Under the pieces are notes generated by a model. It was not told the origin of the DNA. It searched no databases and worked only from the letters and a program-made list of their open reading frames with translations. Shown here piece by piece: positions 8,414 to 17,969 of a DNA stretch of 64,000 nucleotides. The DNA comes from Phycisphaerae bacterium. Lineage in GTDB: Bacteria; Planctomycetota; Phycisphaerae; Phycisphaerales; SM1A02. Both the position numbers and the translations under genes were made by a program. The number at the start of each line of letters is the position of its first letter. The first letter of the stretch is position 1. The DNA lies in NCBI GenBank assembly GCA_002709295.1, contig PAQL01000029.1, forward strand, positions 17,687 through 81,686, written 5' to 3'.

Positions 8414-9625
8414 GTGAACGACCACGACCTCCACTTCGACTCGAAGTGCATCCACGGCGGCCAGCAGCAGTGCGCCGTCACCGGTGCAGTCATGCCCGCC
8501 ATCTACACCTCGTCGACCTACGGGCAGGAGTCGCCCGGGGTCCATCGAGGCTTCGAGTACTCGCGCAGTCACAACCTGACCCGCTACTCCTTCGAACGGG
8601 CCCTCGCCTCCCTCGAGGGCTCCGGCCTCGACGAGTCGGACGACGCCTCCCACGGCGGGTTCGCCTTCGGTTCCGGACTCGCCGCCATCGGCACCGCCCT
8701 GGAGCTGCTCGACAAGGGCGCCCTCCTCGTGGCGGGAGACGATCTCTACGGCGGCACCAACCGCCTCTTCTCCCGGGTTCGTGAACGGACGCAGGGTCTT
8801 CGGGTCCGCTACGTGGACACCACCGACCCGACCAACGTCGCGGAAGCCCTCGCGGAGCGCGGGGATGCGACCCCGATGGTCTGGATCGAGACCCCGACCA
8901 ATCCGACGCTCAAGGTGACCGACATCGCGGCTGTGGCCGCGATCGCCCACGAGCACGGGGCCATCGTCGTGGTCGACAACACCTTCGCCACCCCCGCCCT
9001 GCAGCGACCGCTGGAACACGGCGCCGACATCGTGATGCACTCGATCACCAAGTACCTCGGCGGCCATTCCGACGTGGTCGGCGGCGCCCTGGTCGCGAAG
9101 GATCCCGCACTCGCGGAGCGGATCCGGTTCCTGCAGAACTCGGTGGGATCGATCCTCGGTCCCTTCGACGCCTATCTGGGACTCCGCGGGGTCAAGACCC
9201 TCGCGATCCGCATGCAGCGTCACTGCGAGAGCTCGCTGAAGATCGCCACCTGGCTCGAGTCCCACCCCCGGGTGGAGCGCGTGGTCTATCCGGGCCTCCC
9301 CTCCCATCCCCAGCACGAGGTCGCTGCAAGACAGATGCGACTCGACGGCGAACACGCCGGCGGCGGGATGATCACCATGTATCTGAAGGGCGGCCTCGAC
9401 GAAAGCCGGCGCATGCTCGAGAACGTGAACATGTTCACGCTGGCTGAAAGCCTCGGCGGAGTCGAGAGTCTGATCGAGCATCCCGCGATCATGACCCACG
9501 CCTCGGTGCCGGCCGAACAGCGCGCCGCCCTGGGCATCTCCGACGGACTGATCCGTCTCTCCGTCGGCATCGAACATTCCGACGATCTGATCGCGGACCT
9601 TGAACGCGGCCTCGACGCCGTCTGA
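8414..9625 (+). CDS. Cystathionine gamma-lyase/synthase (Cys/Met PLP enzyme)
   Basis: Fold-type I PLP enzyme of the Cys/Met metabolism family, 403 residues. PLP binds K213 in HSITKYLGGHSDVVGG; the Asp that holds the pyridine nitrogen is in VVVDNTFATPALQRPLEHG; YGGTNRLF and FEYSRSHNLTRYSFERALA are the family tetramer/active-site segments. Sequence alone cannot cleanly separate cystathionine gamma-lyase from gamma-synthase. Because it follows a cystathionine beta-synthase by 28 bases, lyase activity (cystathionine to cysteine, 2-oxobutyrate and ammonia) is the better inference. GTG at 8414 is the start that matches the family N-terminus. The stop at 9625 is followed within 8 bases by the likely start of the sulfotransferase gene, suggesting one transcript. 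Confidence 0.9.
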   Translation: MNDHDLHFDSKCIHGGQQQCAVTGAVMPAIYTSSTYGQESPGVHRGFEYSRSHNLTRYSFERALASLEGSGLDESDDASHGGFAFGSGLAAIGTALELLDKGALLVAGDDLYGGTNRLFSRVRERTQGLRVRYVDTTDPTNVAEALAERGDATPMVWIETPTNPTLKVTDIAAVAAIAHEHGAIVVVDNTFATPALQRPLEHGADIVMHSITKYLGGHSDVVGGALVAKDPALAERIRFLQNSVGSILGPFDAYLGLRGVKTLAIRMQRHCESSLKIATWLESHPRVERVVYPGLPSHPQHEVAARQMRLDGEHAGGGMITMYLKGGLDESRRMLENVNMFTLAESLGGVESLIEHPAIMTHASVPAEQRAALGISDGLIRLSVGIEHSDDLIADLERGLDAV

Positions 9626-9632
9626 CCCTCAC

Positions 9633-11093
9633 GTGTCATCCGATCGATCCTCCATATTCTCACAGGCCCTCGAACTAGCGGCCTCGCGGCGCTACGAGGA
9701 GGCCGACGCCCTCGTGCGCAGAAGCGTCTCGAAGCCGGCGAAGGATGTCGAGGGGCTCGCCTTCCGAGGGCGGCTCGCGATCGTCGCCGGACGGGTGGGC
9801 GAGGCCAGGAGCCTGCTGGAGAAGTCGATCCGGATCCGGCCCACGCACGACGCCTACCGCCTTCTGGCCCACTACCACCTGCTCATGGTCGAGGACGAGG
9901 CCGCGATCGCGGCCTCCCGGGCCTCCATGGAACTCGACCCCGACGATCCGGAGCCTCGGGTCGAGCATGCGGCGATCATGATCGAGACCGGTCACATCGA
10001 CGAGGCGGCTGAAGCCATCGCTCCGGCGGTCGATTCCCCGCGCCTCGACGCGAGGATGTCCCGGCGACTCCAGATCACTCTCGCATCGATCGAGATCCAG
10101 CAGAAGGATCCGGACGCCGCCATCGCCCGCCTCGATGCGGTGATGGCCGAGGATCCCCCGAAGATGGAGAGACACGGGGCCCTCGACCTGCTCGCCAAGG
10201 CGTGCGATCGAAGCGGACGGTACGACCGCGCCTTCGAGTCGGCCGCCATCCGCAACCGCGAGGCGGACACGCGGGTCGATCCCGGGAGCCTCGTCCGTCA
10301 GACCGACGCCATCATCTCGGGCACCGATCGCGACTCCCTGGCGAGGTGGCCGAAGGGACTCGAGGATCCACGCCCGGTGTTCGTCGCAGGCATGCCTCGA
10401 TCCGGGACGACCCTCGTCGATCGACTCATCGATGCTCATCCCCGTGCCGCCGGAGTGGGTGAACTTCCGGTGCTCGAGCGTTTCGCGGACCGACTGCACA
10501 AGGCTCGTCGCCCCGGACCGCCGCCGGGATGCTTCGGCGAGATGCAGGAGCCCGCCTGGCGGGAGGGCGCCGCGACCGCGTTGCGTCAGCTCGAGGAACA
10601 GGGCGGAGACGCGGATCGGATCGTCGACAAGTCGCTGGCCAACGACCGCATGCTGGGGATCGCCTCGAGGCTGCTGCCGGGCTGCCGGGTGCTCCACGTG
10701 ATCCGGGATCCCCGCGATGTCGCGGTCTCCTGCTTCCTCGGCCGCTTCCAGGACCACCGTCTCCCCTGGACCACCACCCTCGAAGGGATCGCGACCGCAT
10801 GGCGGGAATCAAGGCGACTCATGGAGCACTGGAAGTCGGTGCTGGACATTCCGATCCTCGAGGTCCGCTACGAACGCCTTGTGAAGGATCCCGACCACGA
10901 GTTCCCGAGGATCATCGAGTTCCTCGGACTCGAGTGGGACGACGACTGCCGCCGCTTCCATGAGAAGTCGTCCCCGATCCGGACCCTCAGCTTCGACCAG
11001 GTCAACCAGCCGCTCTACACCTCGAGCGTCTCGAGACACCGCCACTACGAACGGCACCTCGAGGGGATCGACTGGCCTTCCTACGAATCCTGA
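9633..11093 (+). CDS. TPR-containing sulfotransferase
   Basis: Two-part protein of about 486 residues. The first 240 residues are helical TPR-like repeats (for example ALELAASRRYEEADALVRRS and LLAHYHLLMVEDEAAIAASR). The second part is a PAPS-dependent sulfotransferase of the Sulfotransfer_3/tyrosylprotein type: 5'-phosphosulfate loop FVAGMPRSGTTLVDRLIDAH, the 3'-phosphate segment VLHVIRDPRDVAVSCF, and the terminal EVRYERLVKDPDHEFPRIIEF. It may sulfate a protein or glycan; the acceptor is unknown. No signal peptide is seen. Start is uncertain: GTG 9633 is preferred, but TTG 9600 inside the previous gene is also open and neither has a clear ribosome site. Placement after CBS and the gamma-lyase groups three sulfur genes. 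It converges with 11100. Confidence 0.84.
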   Translation: MSSDRSSIFSQALELAASRRYEEADALVRRSVSKPAKDVEGLAFRGRLAIVAGRVGEARSLLEKSIRIRPTHDAYRLLAHYHLLMVEDEAAIAASRASMELDPDDPEPRVEHAAIMIETGHIDEAAEAIAPAVDSPRLDARMSRRLQITLASIEIQQKDPDAAIARLDAVMAEDPPKMERHGALDLLAKACDRSGRYDRAFESAAIRNREADTRVDPGSLVRQTDAIISGTDRDSLARWPKGLEDPRPVFVAGMPRSGTTLVDRLIDAHPRAAGVGELPVLERFADRLHKARRPGPPPGCFGEMQEPAWREGAATALRQLEEQGGDADRIVDKSLANDRMLGIASRLLPGCRVLHVIRDPRDVAVSCFLGRFQDHRLPWTTTLEGIATAWRESRRLMEHWKSVLDIPILEVRYERLVKDPDHEFPRIIEFLGLEWDDDCRRFHEKSSPIRTLSFDQVNQPLYTSSVSRHRHYERHLEGIDWPSYES

Positions 11094-11099
11094 TCGAGT

Positions 11100-11867
11100 T
11101 CACCGGGCGACCCAGCGTCCGTCGCGTCGCAGCGGACGGATCGTCTCCTCGTCCAGCAGCAGACGATCCAGCCCCTCGGCGTCCACCTCCAGAAGCGGCG
11201 GATCCCGTTCGACCGCGAGGAGCGTCGACCAGCTCGGTCGACCGCTCTCCAGCAGCATCAGTTCGAACCGGAGCAGGGCGAGTTGATCGGTCCGGGACAG
11301 TTCGGGAATCCGGCGCCCGCCCTCCGAAGCCTCCTCCAGCCAGTTCACCCCACCCGGGAGGACGTCGTCCGAGGTCTCGAAGAGCCTGCGCACCACCGGA
11401 TCCTCGAACAGCCGACAAAGCTTCACCATCCGACCGGTTCGAAACTCTCCGAACGCCTCGGAGACCTGGAAGGCGGTCTGGGGATCGGCCTGCCGCCGCC
11501 ACGAGGCGATCAGCATCGGCGATCCGCCGGGCAGCATGGTCGCGGCCGCCCGCAGTCGTTTCCTGGTCCGGGCATCGGAGGCGAGCTCCGCGATGCCCAG
11601 CGCCGCGGAAGCGGAGTACTTCTCCCGATCGAGCCGCCCCGCCAGCCCGAAGAGTCTCCGAGCCACGCGACGCTCCTCCTCGGAGTCGCCGTCGGCGAGG
11701 TCCTCGGCAAGCTCGAAGTACGCCCGGGGGTCGGTCGGATCCAGCGCCTCGAGTCGTTGCTCGAGGGTGGTCGAGGCGCCGCCTGCCGACCCCGGGTGCG
11801 AGGCGGAGGCGGAGCCCAGCGCCATCGCGGACAGTACGAGGGTGATCACTCGCCAGCGGTCGATCAT
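11100..11867 (-). CDS. Small secreted protein, last gene of the VWA/Exb operon
   Basis: Not recognised. The 255-residue product begins with a Sec signal peptide (MIDRWRVITLVLSAMALGSA, cleavage near SASA-S) and continues as an alpha-helical protein. An early segment LEQRLEALDPTDPRAYFELA resembles one TPR-like hairpin, and RVARRLFGLAGRLDREKYSA may be a second. ATG 11867 overlaps the stop of the 1006-residue protein by 4 bases (ATGA) and has GGGAGG just upstream, so translation is coupled. Position at the end of the operon suggests an extracytoplasmic accessory factor of the machine encoded by 11864-21293. It converges with the sulfotransferase gene with only 6 bases between. Confidence 0.72.
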   Translation of the reverse strand: MIDRWRVITLVLSAMALGSASASHPGSAGGASTTLEQRLEALDPTDPRAYFELAEDLADGDSEEERRVARRLFGLAGRLDREKYSASAALGIAELASDARTRKRLRAAATMLPGGSPMLIASWRRQADPQTAFQVSEAFGEFRTGRMVKLCRLFEDPVVRRLFETSDDVLPGGVNWLEEASEGGRRIPELSRTDQLALLRFELMLLESGRPSWSTLLAVERDPPLLEVDAEGLDRLLLDEETIRPLRRDGRWVAR

Positions 11868-14800
11868 CCGAAACCTCCCAGCGGGTCGACGTCCCGGGGG
11901 ACCATCCTGACCCGTTCGAGTTCCGCGAGGGACAGTGCCGACAGTCCGATCTGCTGCAGGCCGCTGGAAGCCTCGGCCCGGGCGGCACCGGCGCGTTCGA
12001 TCACTTCCGCGATCGCACGACGCTGACCCGGCACCCGTGCCTCGAGGGCGAAGGCGAGGTAGTCGACCTCGGCGGCATGAGCGGCGACCAGAAGAAGCAC
12101 GTCGTCGCCGGCGAGTCGGCGTCGGGCGGCGCGACGACGATCGATGCTCTCGATGGTCGATTCGCTTCCGATCGCGAGGAAGAGTCCCGATGCCTCGCGA
12201 CGCATCGCATCCGCCGCGATGGCGGCCGCGTTCTCGGGACGACCGTCCCACCGTCCCGGCTCCCCACCGATGGTCCGGATCCGGGCTCGGGCGCGGGCGT
12301 GGATCGACTCGCCCAGTTCGCGCACGAACCGGTCGACGATTCCGGCCTCGGGGTCCAGAAGCGAGGCCGCATGCGATGCAAGGGCCAGACGGACCATCGA
12401 GTCGAGCTCCTCGCTGGACCGCTCCGGCAGCGGGGTGCCGGTGTACTGCTCGATGAACTCGAGAGTGTCCGCATTCATCGGAGCCTGACCGACGGTGTCG
12501 AGCAGCTGCATGGCCACCGTCGAACCGCGCTGGAACTGCTGCAAAGCGATGCTCCGAGCAGCCTCCCTCACCCCGCTGCGTCCCCGCCAGACCTCGGTGA
12601 CCAGGGCGGCCGCGTCGAGCGGGCCGAGATCACCGGCGGACAGGTCGTTCCGAAGCTGATCGAGGGTCGTCATCCGCTGGGTTCCGTCCCGTCCCGCCCT
12701 CTTCCACTGGTCCGCCCAGGCCCCGTCGTTGGAGCGCCGGATCGGACTGGTCAGAACCTCGCGATCGATGCCGGCATCACCACTGTTCACCTGGAGCTCG
12801 ACGCGGCCGAACTCGGCTTCCGCCTCCCGCCACCGCTCGTCGGCCAGCAGCGTCGAGGCCATGGCGAGCCGTTCGGCGGCAAGGGCGGCGGCCAGTCGAT
12901 CGATCGGGGTCCGAGCCGTCTCGATCAGCAGTCCGACTTCCGGAAGCAGACGATCGAACTGTTCCAGCAGCTCCGGATCGACCGGCACCACCTCCCCGCT
13001 GGCGACGGTGAGACGCGACTCGGGCCATCCGGCCACCGCCCGTCCCAGCGCCGCGGCGCGACCATCGAGTCCGAGGGCAGGATCCGGCACGAACTCCGGT
13101 CGATACCACCCGATGCCCCTCGGTCCCTCCAGCAGACTGGCGAGCACCCACGTCGACTCGGATCCGATCGCCGGATCCTCGAACCAGTTCCGGTAGGCCT
13201 CGCGGACCGATCGGGGATCGGGTCCGGTCGAGGCCCAGTCGATCTCACCCACCAGCCGGCCGAGCACGTCCGCGGACATGCTCGAGACGGCGAGACCGCG
13301 CCCGTCCGTGAGCATCCGTCCGACCGCAAGCAGCAGGGCCTGCTGAAGACCGGCGTCCGAACGAACCGCCTGCTGGGCCTCGAACCACCGCTCCCAGGCG
13401 TTCGCGACCGAGGCTGCATCCTCGACGTCGGTGATCGCGATCAACGGCGGCACCGCGGCATCGAGGGCCCGGCCCGCCAGCGCCGCGAAGGGACCCCCTC
13501 GGGCATGACGCCCGTTGGAACCCGCGAGCCCCCTCTGGACGATCCGACGCGCCTGGGCGCGGACCGTGTCGGGAAGCGACTCGTCCAGCACGACGACCCC
13601 GAGCACCCCCGCCCGGAAGCTCCGACGCCAGGTGTCCGCGGGATCGGCGATCGCACCCTCCGGCTCGATGTTCAGATCGGCCACCAGACGTTCCGCGGTC
13701 TCCGGCGGTTCGGCCCAGCGGAGCACGTCGAGCAGACCGCGCACCAGGTTCGCACGACGCCCCGGGTCGAGCAGCGGCCAGACCGCGGACATCGTCTCGA
13801 TCGCATGGCCCCACTGCGCGAGGCGGGCCGCGGAGGGGCGTCCGGGATCGAGCTCGAGGTCCCGGGCGAGTCGGACCAGATCCTCCTCGACGACGGGCAG
13901 ACGCTCGACCTCCATCACCATGGTGCCCGGCACCGCCTCGCCCCGGAACATCGGAGGTCGTTCCCACTGGGCGGGCCGGACCAGTCCGGCCCGCACGCTC
14001 GGGGTGACCACATGATCGGGATCGATCGGGCCCTGGGCGGCCAGAGCCGCCTCCCGAGCCTCCTCCCGGGCGAGTCGTTCCGTCTCGATCCGTCGGACCT
14101 GGGGGGAAGGCGCAGTGAGGGCGATGACCAGGATCGCCCCGAAGGAGACCGCGATGATCGCGAAGATCGCGACCAGGCGATTTCTCGAAGCCGTGGTGTC
14201 GCCGCGGAACTCGCGACCCACCCCGTCACTGACCCTGCCGATCATCGCCTCGACGCGTCCCGGCTCGGGCAGCGGCGTGGGAGCGGCGGGCATCGGCTGG
14301 GCCATCGACATCTGGTCCAGCGTGCCGCTGACCCCCTGCTCGCGCATGAACCCGGCGAGACCGACCACGATGTGCCGCAGCTTCGCGGAATCAAGACCGG
14401 CCTGTTCGGCCAGACCGGCGACGAGCACCCGGGTCCTCGCGTTCCAACCACCACCGGCCACGAGAATCGACAGCACGAGGCGATCGAACGGCGTGAGATG
14501 CTCCACGGTGATCCGAGGAGTCGGTCGGACCGGCTTCGGCTTTCCGGCGATCGGTCCCTCCGGAGGCGGCGCCGAAGCGGTCGGATGGTTCGGGCGGCGA
14601 GGCGGCACCCGCATCGTGGAGGGACGCTGGGGTCGCTTCGGGACGGCCCGGACATCCGAGGCGCGAAGCGCCGCGGCGGCGGCGCGGAGTCGGCCCGCGG
14701 CAGCGTCCTTCACCGTGGGAGGGACCCCCGGACCGTCGATCAATCGCAGTCGGGTGGTCAGCGCCGCCTCGAGCGTCGCGGCGTCGATCGGCCCCTCGCC

Positions 14801-14884
14801 AAGACCGAGAACGGCCCGCGGTCCGGCCGCTCGACTGCATCCGAGCAGGGCATCCACCTTCGACTGGATCGAGGCATCGGTCAT
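11864..14884 (-). CDS. Large single-span membrane protein of VWA/Exb operon
   Basis: Unrecognised 1006-residue protein. Residues 1-235 form a cytoplasmic region: a helical head, a Pro/Arg-rich linker (about 80-125) and a helical domain around TPFDRLVLSILVAGGGWNA. One clear membrane helix lies at about 236-257 (LVAIFAIIAVSFGAILVIAL). The remaining 740 residues are helical and repeat-like, probably periplasmic, with many Leu/Ala/Arg heptad-like segments but no enzyme motif. ATG 14884 overlaps the upstream TPR gene stop by 4 bases, and the stop overlaps the next gene start by 4 bases. The topology (cytoplasmic head, one helix, large outside part) fits a scaffold joining the ExbB/ExbD motor in this operon to periplasmic or outer-membrane partners; that is inference. 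Confidence 0.75.
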   Translation of the reverse strand: MTDASIQSKVDALLGCSRAAGPRAVLGLGEGPIDAATLEAALTTRLRLIDGPGVPPTVKDAAAGRLRAAAAALRASDVRAVPKRPQRPSTMRVPPRRPNHPTASAPPPEGPIAGKPKPVRPTPRITVEHLTPFDRLVLSILVAGGGWNARTRVLVAGLAEQAGLDSAKLRHIVVGLAGFMREQGVSGTLDQMSMAQPMPAAPTPLPEPGRVEAMIGRVSDGVGREFRGDTTASRNRLVAIFAIIAVSFGAILVIALTAPSPQVRRIETERLAREEAREAALAAQGPIDPDHVVTPSVRAGLVRPAQWERPPMFRGEAVPGTMVMEVERLPVVEEDLVRLARDLELDPGRPSAARLAQWGHAIETMSAVWPLLDPGRRANLVRGLLDVLRWAEPPETAERLVADLNIEPEGAIADPADTWRRSFRAGVLGVVVLDESLPDTVRAQARRIVQRGLAGSNGRHARGGPFAALAGRALDAAVPPLIAITDVEDAASVANAWERWFEAQQAVRSDAGLQQALLLAVGRMLTDGRGLAVSSMSADVLGRLVGEIDWASTGPDPRSVREAYRNWFEDPAIGSESTWVLASLLEGPRGIGWYRPEFVPDPALGLDGRAAALGRAVAGWPESRLTVASGEVVPVDPELLEQFDRLLPEVGLLIETARTPIDRLAAALAAERLAMASTLLADERWREAEAEFGRVELQVNSGDAGIDREVLTSPIRRSNDGAWADQWKRAGRDGTQRMTTLDQLRNDLSAGDLGPLDAAALVTEVWRGRSGVREAARSIALQQFQRGSTVAMQLLDTVGQAPMNADTLEFIEQYTGTPLPERSSEELDSMVRLALASHAASLLDPEAGIVDRFVRELGESIHARARARIRTIGGEPGRWDGRPENAAAIAADAMRREASGLFLAIGSESTIESIDRRRAARRRLAGDDVLLLVAAHAAEVDYLAFALEARVPGQRRAIAEVIERAGAARAEASSGLQQIGLSALSLAELERVRMVPRDVDPLGGFG

Positions 14885-17559
14885 GATCCACCTCCCTCGT
14901 CGGGGGCGGTGGTCTCCAACTCGCGGAGAGCGATCTCGATCTCGACATCGAGGGATCGAAGCTGTTCCGCCCAGGGATCGGGGCCCAGATCCGGATAGAG
15001 GACCTCGAGCTGCTGGAACACCTCGGAGGCCTTCAGGGGATCCTCCAGCAGCAACGCCTGGATCTGCCGGGTCCGGGCCTTCCACCAGAGCTCGCTTCCG
15101 TCGGGAGCGCCTCGAAGCAGGCGTCGCCAGCAGTCGAGCGCGAACTCCCGGTCCTCGAGCAGAGTCGCCAGATCCCCGGCGGCCTCCAGCACCGAACCGT
15201 CGTTGGGGCGACGTTCCAGGATCTGCCGGTACCAGACGATCGCCTCCTCGGCATCCTGCCGGTCCCCGGTCGCCCGGTGGAGGGCGTCGAGGGACGAGGC
15301 GACGCTGGCCGCGATCGGAAGCATCCGCTGACGATCGAGCACGTCGAAGACCTCGGCCCCTTCGTCGGCCGCGAGCAGTTCGAGATAGCCGCGTCCCGCC
15401 CGGACCGCCGCCCTGGCGGTCGAGACCTCCACGCTGCCGTCACGCATCCGCTGCACCGCCGCACGGTGCACTCGCTGGGCGGAGAGCCGGGTCCAGCGGG
15501 CCGCCTCGGGCGAGTCCTCCACCACCGGCATCGCCTCCATGCGGTTGCTCGCGTCCTCGAAGTCGCCGGCCCCGAGCGACAACCCGATCCGCCGATACTC
15601 GACCTCGTTGAGCATGTCGGGCAGATCGTCGAATCCTCCCCGTTCGACCGCGAGTTCGATCTGAGCCAGGTAGCGAGCCGCCCGTGCGGCATCGTGCACG
15701 TCGATGTCGGTGGCGACCTCGGCCGCCTGACGCAGAAGCATGCCGTCGAGACCCCGGAGATCCGTGAAGATCCCCTCGGTCCGATCCGGTCGATCGAAGA
15801 GTTCGTCGGCGACCTCCAGCATTCGTCGCCCGGGCTCACCGCGCTCCCCGGTGCGGGCGGCTCGGAACTGGCGATAGAGCGCCTGCGACGCCCGTCGCCT
15901 GGCGAGCTCCCAGGTCGGATGCGAAGGAGGCACCCCGAGAAGCACCGCGAGATCCTCCTCGCCGGGATTCTCCGACACCGCGATCCTCCGGACCAGCAGG
16001 GACGGGGCCCGATCGTCGGCGGGGAAGGCGTCGACGAACCGGGTCGAGAGTCCGTCGCGTCGAGCCGCGGCCTCCGCGGCCTCCTCCCCCCCAGCCTGCA
16101 CGATGCGGTCGAGGGCTACGATCGCCCCCCACAGGGCATCCGCTCGACGGTCGCCGCTGGTTCGCTCGGCCGCGAACTCGAACGCATCCGCGGCTTCCGC
16201 TGGTCGATCAAGCTCCAGCAGACTCCAGCCGACCAGCGCCAGGCACCCGGCCCGGGCGGTGCCGAAGACGTCGGCATCGGGTTCCTCGATCGCGGCCCGG
16301 AGATCATCGATGGCCTGCGAGAAGAACGCCCTTGCCGCGGTCTCGTCCCCCGCCTCCCGCGCCTCGAGCGCCATGCGGTACTGCTCGATCCCGCGAACGT
16401 AGCGGAACACGAAGCCCTCCCCCCCGAAGGCATCGGTCCCGAAACGCCCGGCCAGATCCTGGACCTGGGCGAGTTCGCCCCGACCCGCGAGGGCCGCAAG
16501 CGCGGTGGCCGCCACCCGGCGGGCGGCGGGGTCACCGGAGCTCACACCCCGCAGTCCGTTCACCGCCGCAAGACGCAGCCACGCGACCGGAAGCGACTGG
16601 TCGCCCTCGCGAGCGGCACGGTCGTCGAGCCGATCGAGCTCCTCGAGCATCGCCTCGAAGTCCCCGGAGTCCCCGAGGGCGGCGATCCACCAGCCGGGAA
16701 TCGCCTGACGGGTGGCGGCATGGGTCTCCGGATACATCAGACGATCGAACCAGGCATCTGCCGCCTTCGCCGAGATGAGCGAGGCGGTGGTCATCCCCAT
16801 GCCGAGCAACGCCCGGGCGAATCCCTCCACCGCCTGAAGATCGACCGAGACGTCCGAAGGGGATGGAATCGGTTCGTCACCCTGGAGCACCACGCCGAAG
16901 GCGAGCTGCGCCTTCTGCATCTCCGCCTCGTCCCCCCGGGCACGCCCGACGTAGTACCGACTCCAGCCTTCGAGCAGGGCCGCCATCGCCTGCCACTGCA
17001 GGGCGTCGTCGAGCCGTCGTTCCACCCGCCGCGAACTCGAGCGGGAGAGATTCTCGATCCGCCGGGTCATGGTGCGACGAATCGTCTCGAGCTCCTCGGA
17101 GAGCACCTCCAGTTCGGCGACCGCCGGGTTCACATCCCCGGGATCGGCCAGCTCGATCCGGTCGTCCTCCATGATGCGGGAGGCATTCAGGTACCGGTTC
17201 CGCGCCAGTGCCACTCGAAGACTCAGGCTCTCCTCGTCGGGCACGATCTCCAGAAGCCGGCGACTGCGCTCGACCAGTTCCTCCCGACGCTCCGGATCGT
17301 CCTCGGATCGAAGAAGGAGCGCGTAGACCTCGGCGAGTCGACCGGCGGCACGACGCCGGGCCTCGAGGTCGCCGGCCGCCTCCTCGAGACGCTCCTCGAG
17401 ATGGATCGCCAGAAGATCGGAGAATCCCCGGGCCTCCAGCCAGCGGGCGGTGCGATCCTGGGCGGAGGCCGTCGGGGAGAGACCCTGCAGCAGCACCATC
17501 AGAAGCCCCGCGAGAACGAGGCGGACGGGATGTCCCGACTCATTCCACCACGGGGACAT
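14881..17559 (-). CDS. Secreted TPR-rich protein of VWA/Exb operon
   Basis: 892-residue protein with a signal peptide (about residues 1-34, ending SPTASAQ) followed by almost continuous helical repeats. TPR-like units can be seen at FFSQAIDDLRAAIEEPDADV, LVGWSLLELDRPAEAADAFE, and near the C-terminus AIVWYRQILERRPNDGSVLE and LEAAGDLATLLEDREFALDC. TPR solenoids mediate protein contacts; no catalytic motif is present. ATG 17559 lies 20 bases inside the second exbD gene, and its own stop overlaps the next gene by 4 bases. Planctomycete and bacteroidete ExbB-ExbD clusters commonly carry a TPR gene of this kind, so it is probably the periplasmic partner of the motor. The exact role is unknown. Confidence 0.78.
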   Translation of the reverse strand: MSPWWNESGHPVRLVLAGLLMVLLQGLSPTASAQDRTARWLEARGFSDLLAIHLEERLEEAAGDLEARRRAAGRLAEVYALLLRSEDDPERREELVERSRRLLEIVPDEESLSLRVALARNRYLNASRIMEDDRIELADPGDVNPAVAELEVLSEELETIRRTMTRRIENLSRSSSRRVERRLDDALQWQAMAALLEGWSRYYVGRARGDEAEMQKAQLAFGVVLQGDEPIPSPSDVSVDLQAVEGFARALLGMGMTTASLISAKAADAWFDRLMYPETHAATRQAIPGWWIAALGDSGDFEAMLEELDRLDDRAAREGDQSLPVAWLRLAAVNGLRGVSSGDPAARRVAATALAALAGRGELAQVQDLAGRFGTDAFGGEGFVFRYVRGIEQYRMALEAREAGDETAARAFFSQAIDDLRAAIEEPDADVFGTARAGCLALVGWSLLELDRPAEAADAFEFAAERTSGDRRADALWGAIVALDRIVQAGGEEAAEAAARRDGLSTRFVDAFPADDRAPSLLVRRIAVSENPGEEDLAVLLGVPPSHPTWELARRRASQALYRQFRAARTGERGEPGRRMLEVADELFDRPDRTEGIFTDLRGLDGMLLRQAAEVATDIDVHDAARAARYLAQIELAVERGGFDDLPDMLNEVEYRRIGLSLGAGDFEDASNRMEAMPVVEDSPEAARWTRLSAQRVHRAAVQRMRDGSVEVSTARAAVRAGRGYLELLAADEGAEVFDVLDRQRMLPIAASVASSLDALHRATGDRQDAEEAIVWYRQILERRPNDGSVLEAAGDLATLLEDREFALDCWRRLLRGAPDGSELWWKARTRQIQALLLEDPLKASEVFQQLEVLYPDLGPDPWAEQLRSLDVEIEIALRELETTAPDEGGGS

Positions 17560-17962
17560 AGGTCACCTCCTTGAAACCGGCATCCCGTCCGCACTGGATC
17601 GCGGCGGCGGCGGCGGAGACCGTCGGCCCGTCATGGACCCGGACGAACAGACCCGGGCCCTGCGGAAGCTTCGACAACGCCTCGACCAGGGGACCTCGAT
17701 CCGCGAATCGCCGATCGCCGATCGAGTACTCGACGCTTCCATCAACGAGCTTGACCTCGAGCACCTGCGGTTCGAAGTCCTGCTGAGCGGTTCCCCCCGC
17801 CTGATCCTCGATCGAGAGATTCGGACTCAACCGGTCCTCGCGCTGGGTGATCACGGTGGTGACGATGAAGTAGGCGAGCAGCAGGAACACGACATCGATC
17901 ATCGACGAGAGCGAGAGCGTCACTCGTCGTGCCGATTGTCGATGTCGGGGTGCCAGTCGCAT
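17540..17962 (-). CDS. exbD: ExbD/TolR-family proton-channel protein (second copy)
   Basis: Biopolymer-transport protein of 140 residues with the classical ExbD architecture: short cytoplasmic N-terminus, one helix (SMIDVVFLLLAYFIVTTV, residues 20-37) and a periplasmic domain. The essential protonatable aspartate is D23 in SLSSMIDVVFLLL. The periplasmic end (GLFVRVHDGPTVSAAAAAIQ ... EVTYVPVVE) matches the TolR/ExbD periplasmic fold. With ExbB it forms a proton-driven motor in the inner membrane. It lies 7 bases after the first exbD and overlaps the TPR gene by 20 bases. Two different ExbD paralogues beside one ExbB is a frequent planctomycete arrangement. Confidence 0.9.
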   Translation of the reverse strand: MRLAPRHRQSARRVTLSLSSMIDVVFLLLAYFIVTTVITQREDRLSPNLSIEDQAGGTAQQDFEPQVLEVKLVDGSVEYSIGDRRFADRGPLVEALSKLPQGPGLFVRVHDGPTVSAAAAAIQCGRDAGFKEVTYVPVVE

Positions 17963-17969
17963 CGTTCAG

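Noticed and set aside
12077-14998. 973-residue plus-strand open frame opposite the 1006-residue membrane protein
   Set aside because: Low-complexity Arg/Gly/His composition and no ribosome site. The minus-strand frame has a membrane helix and 4-base operon overlaps at both ends.
15277-17574. 765-residue plus-strand open frame opposite the TPR gene
   Set aside because: Shadow of the coding strand; the TPR frame has a signal peptide and coupled neighbours.
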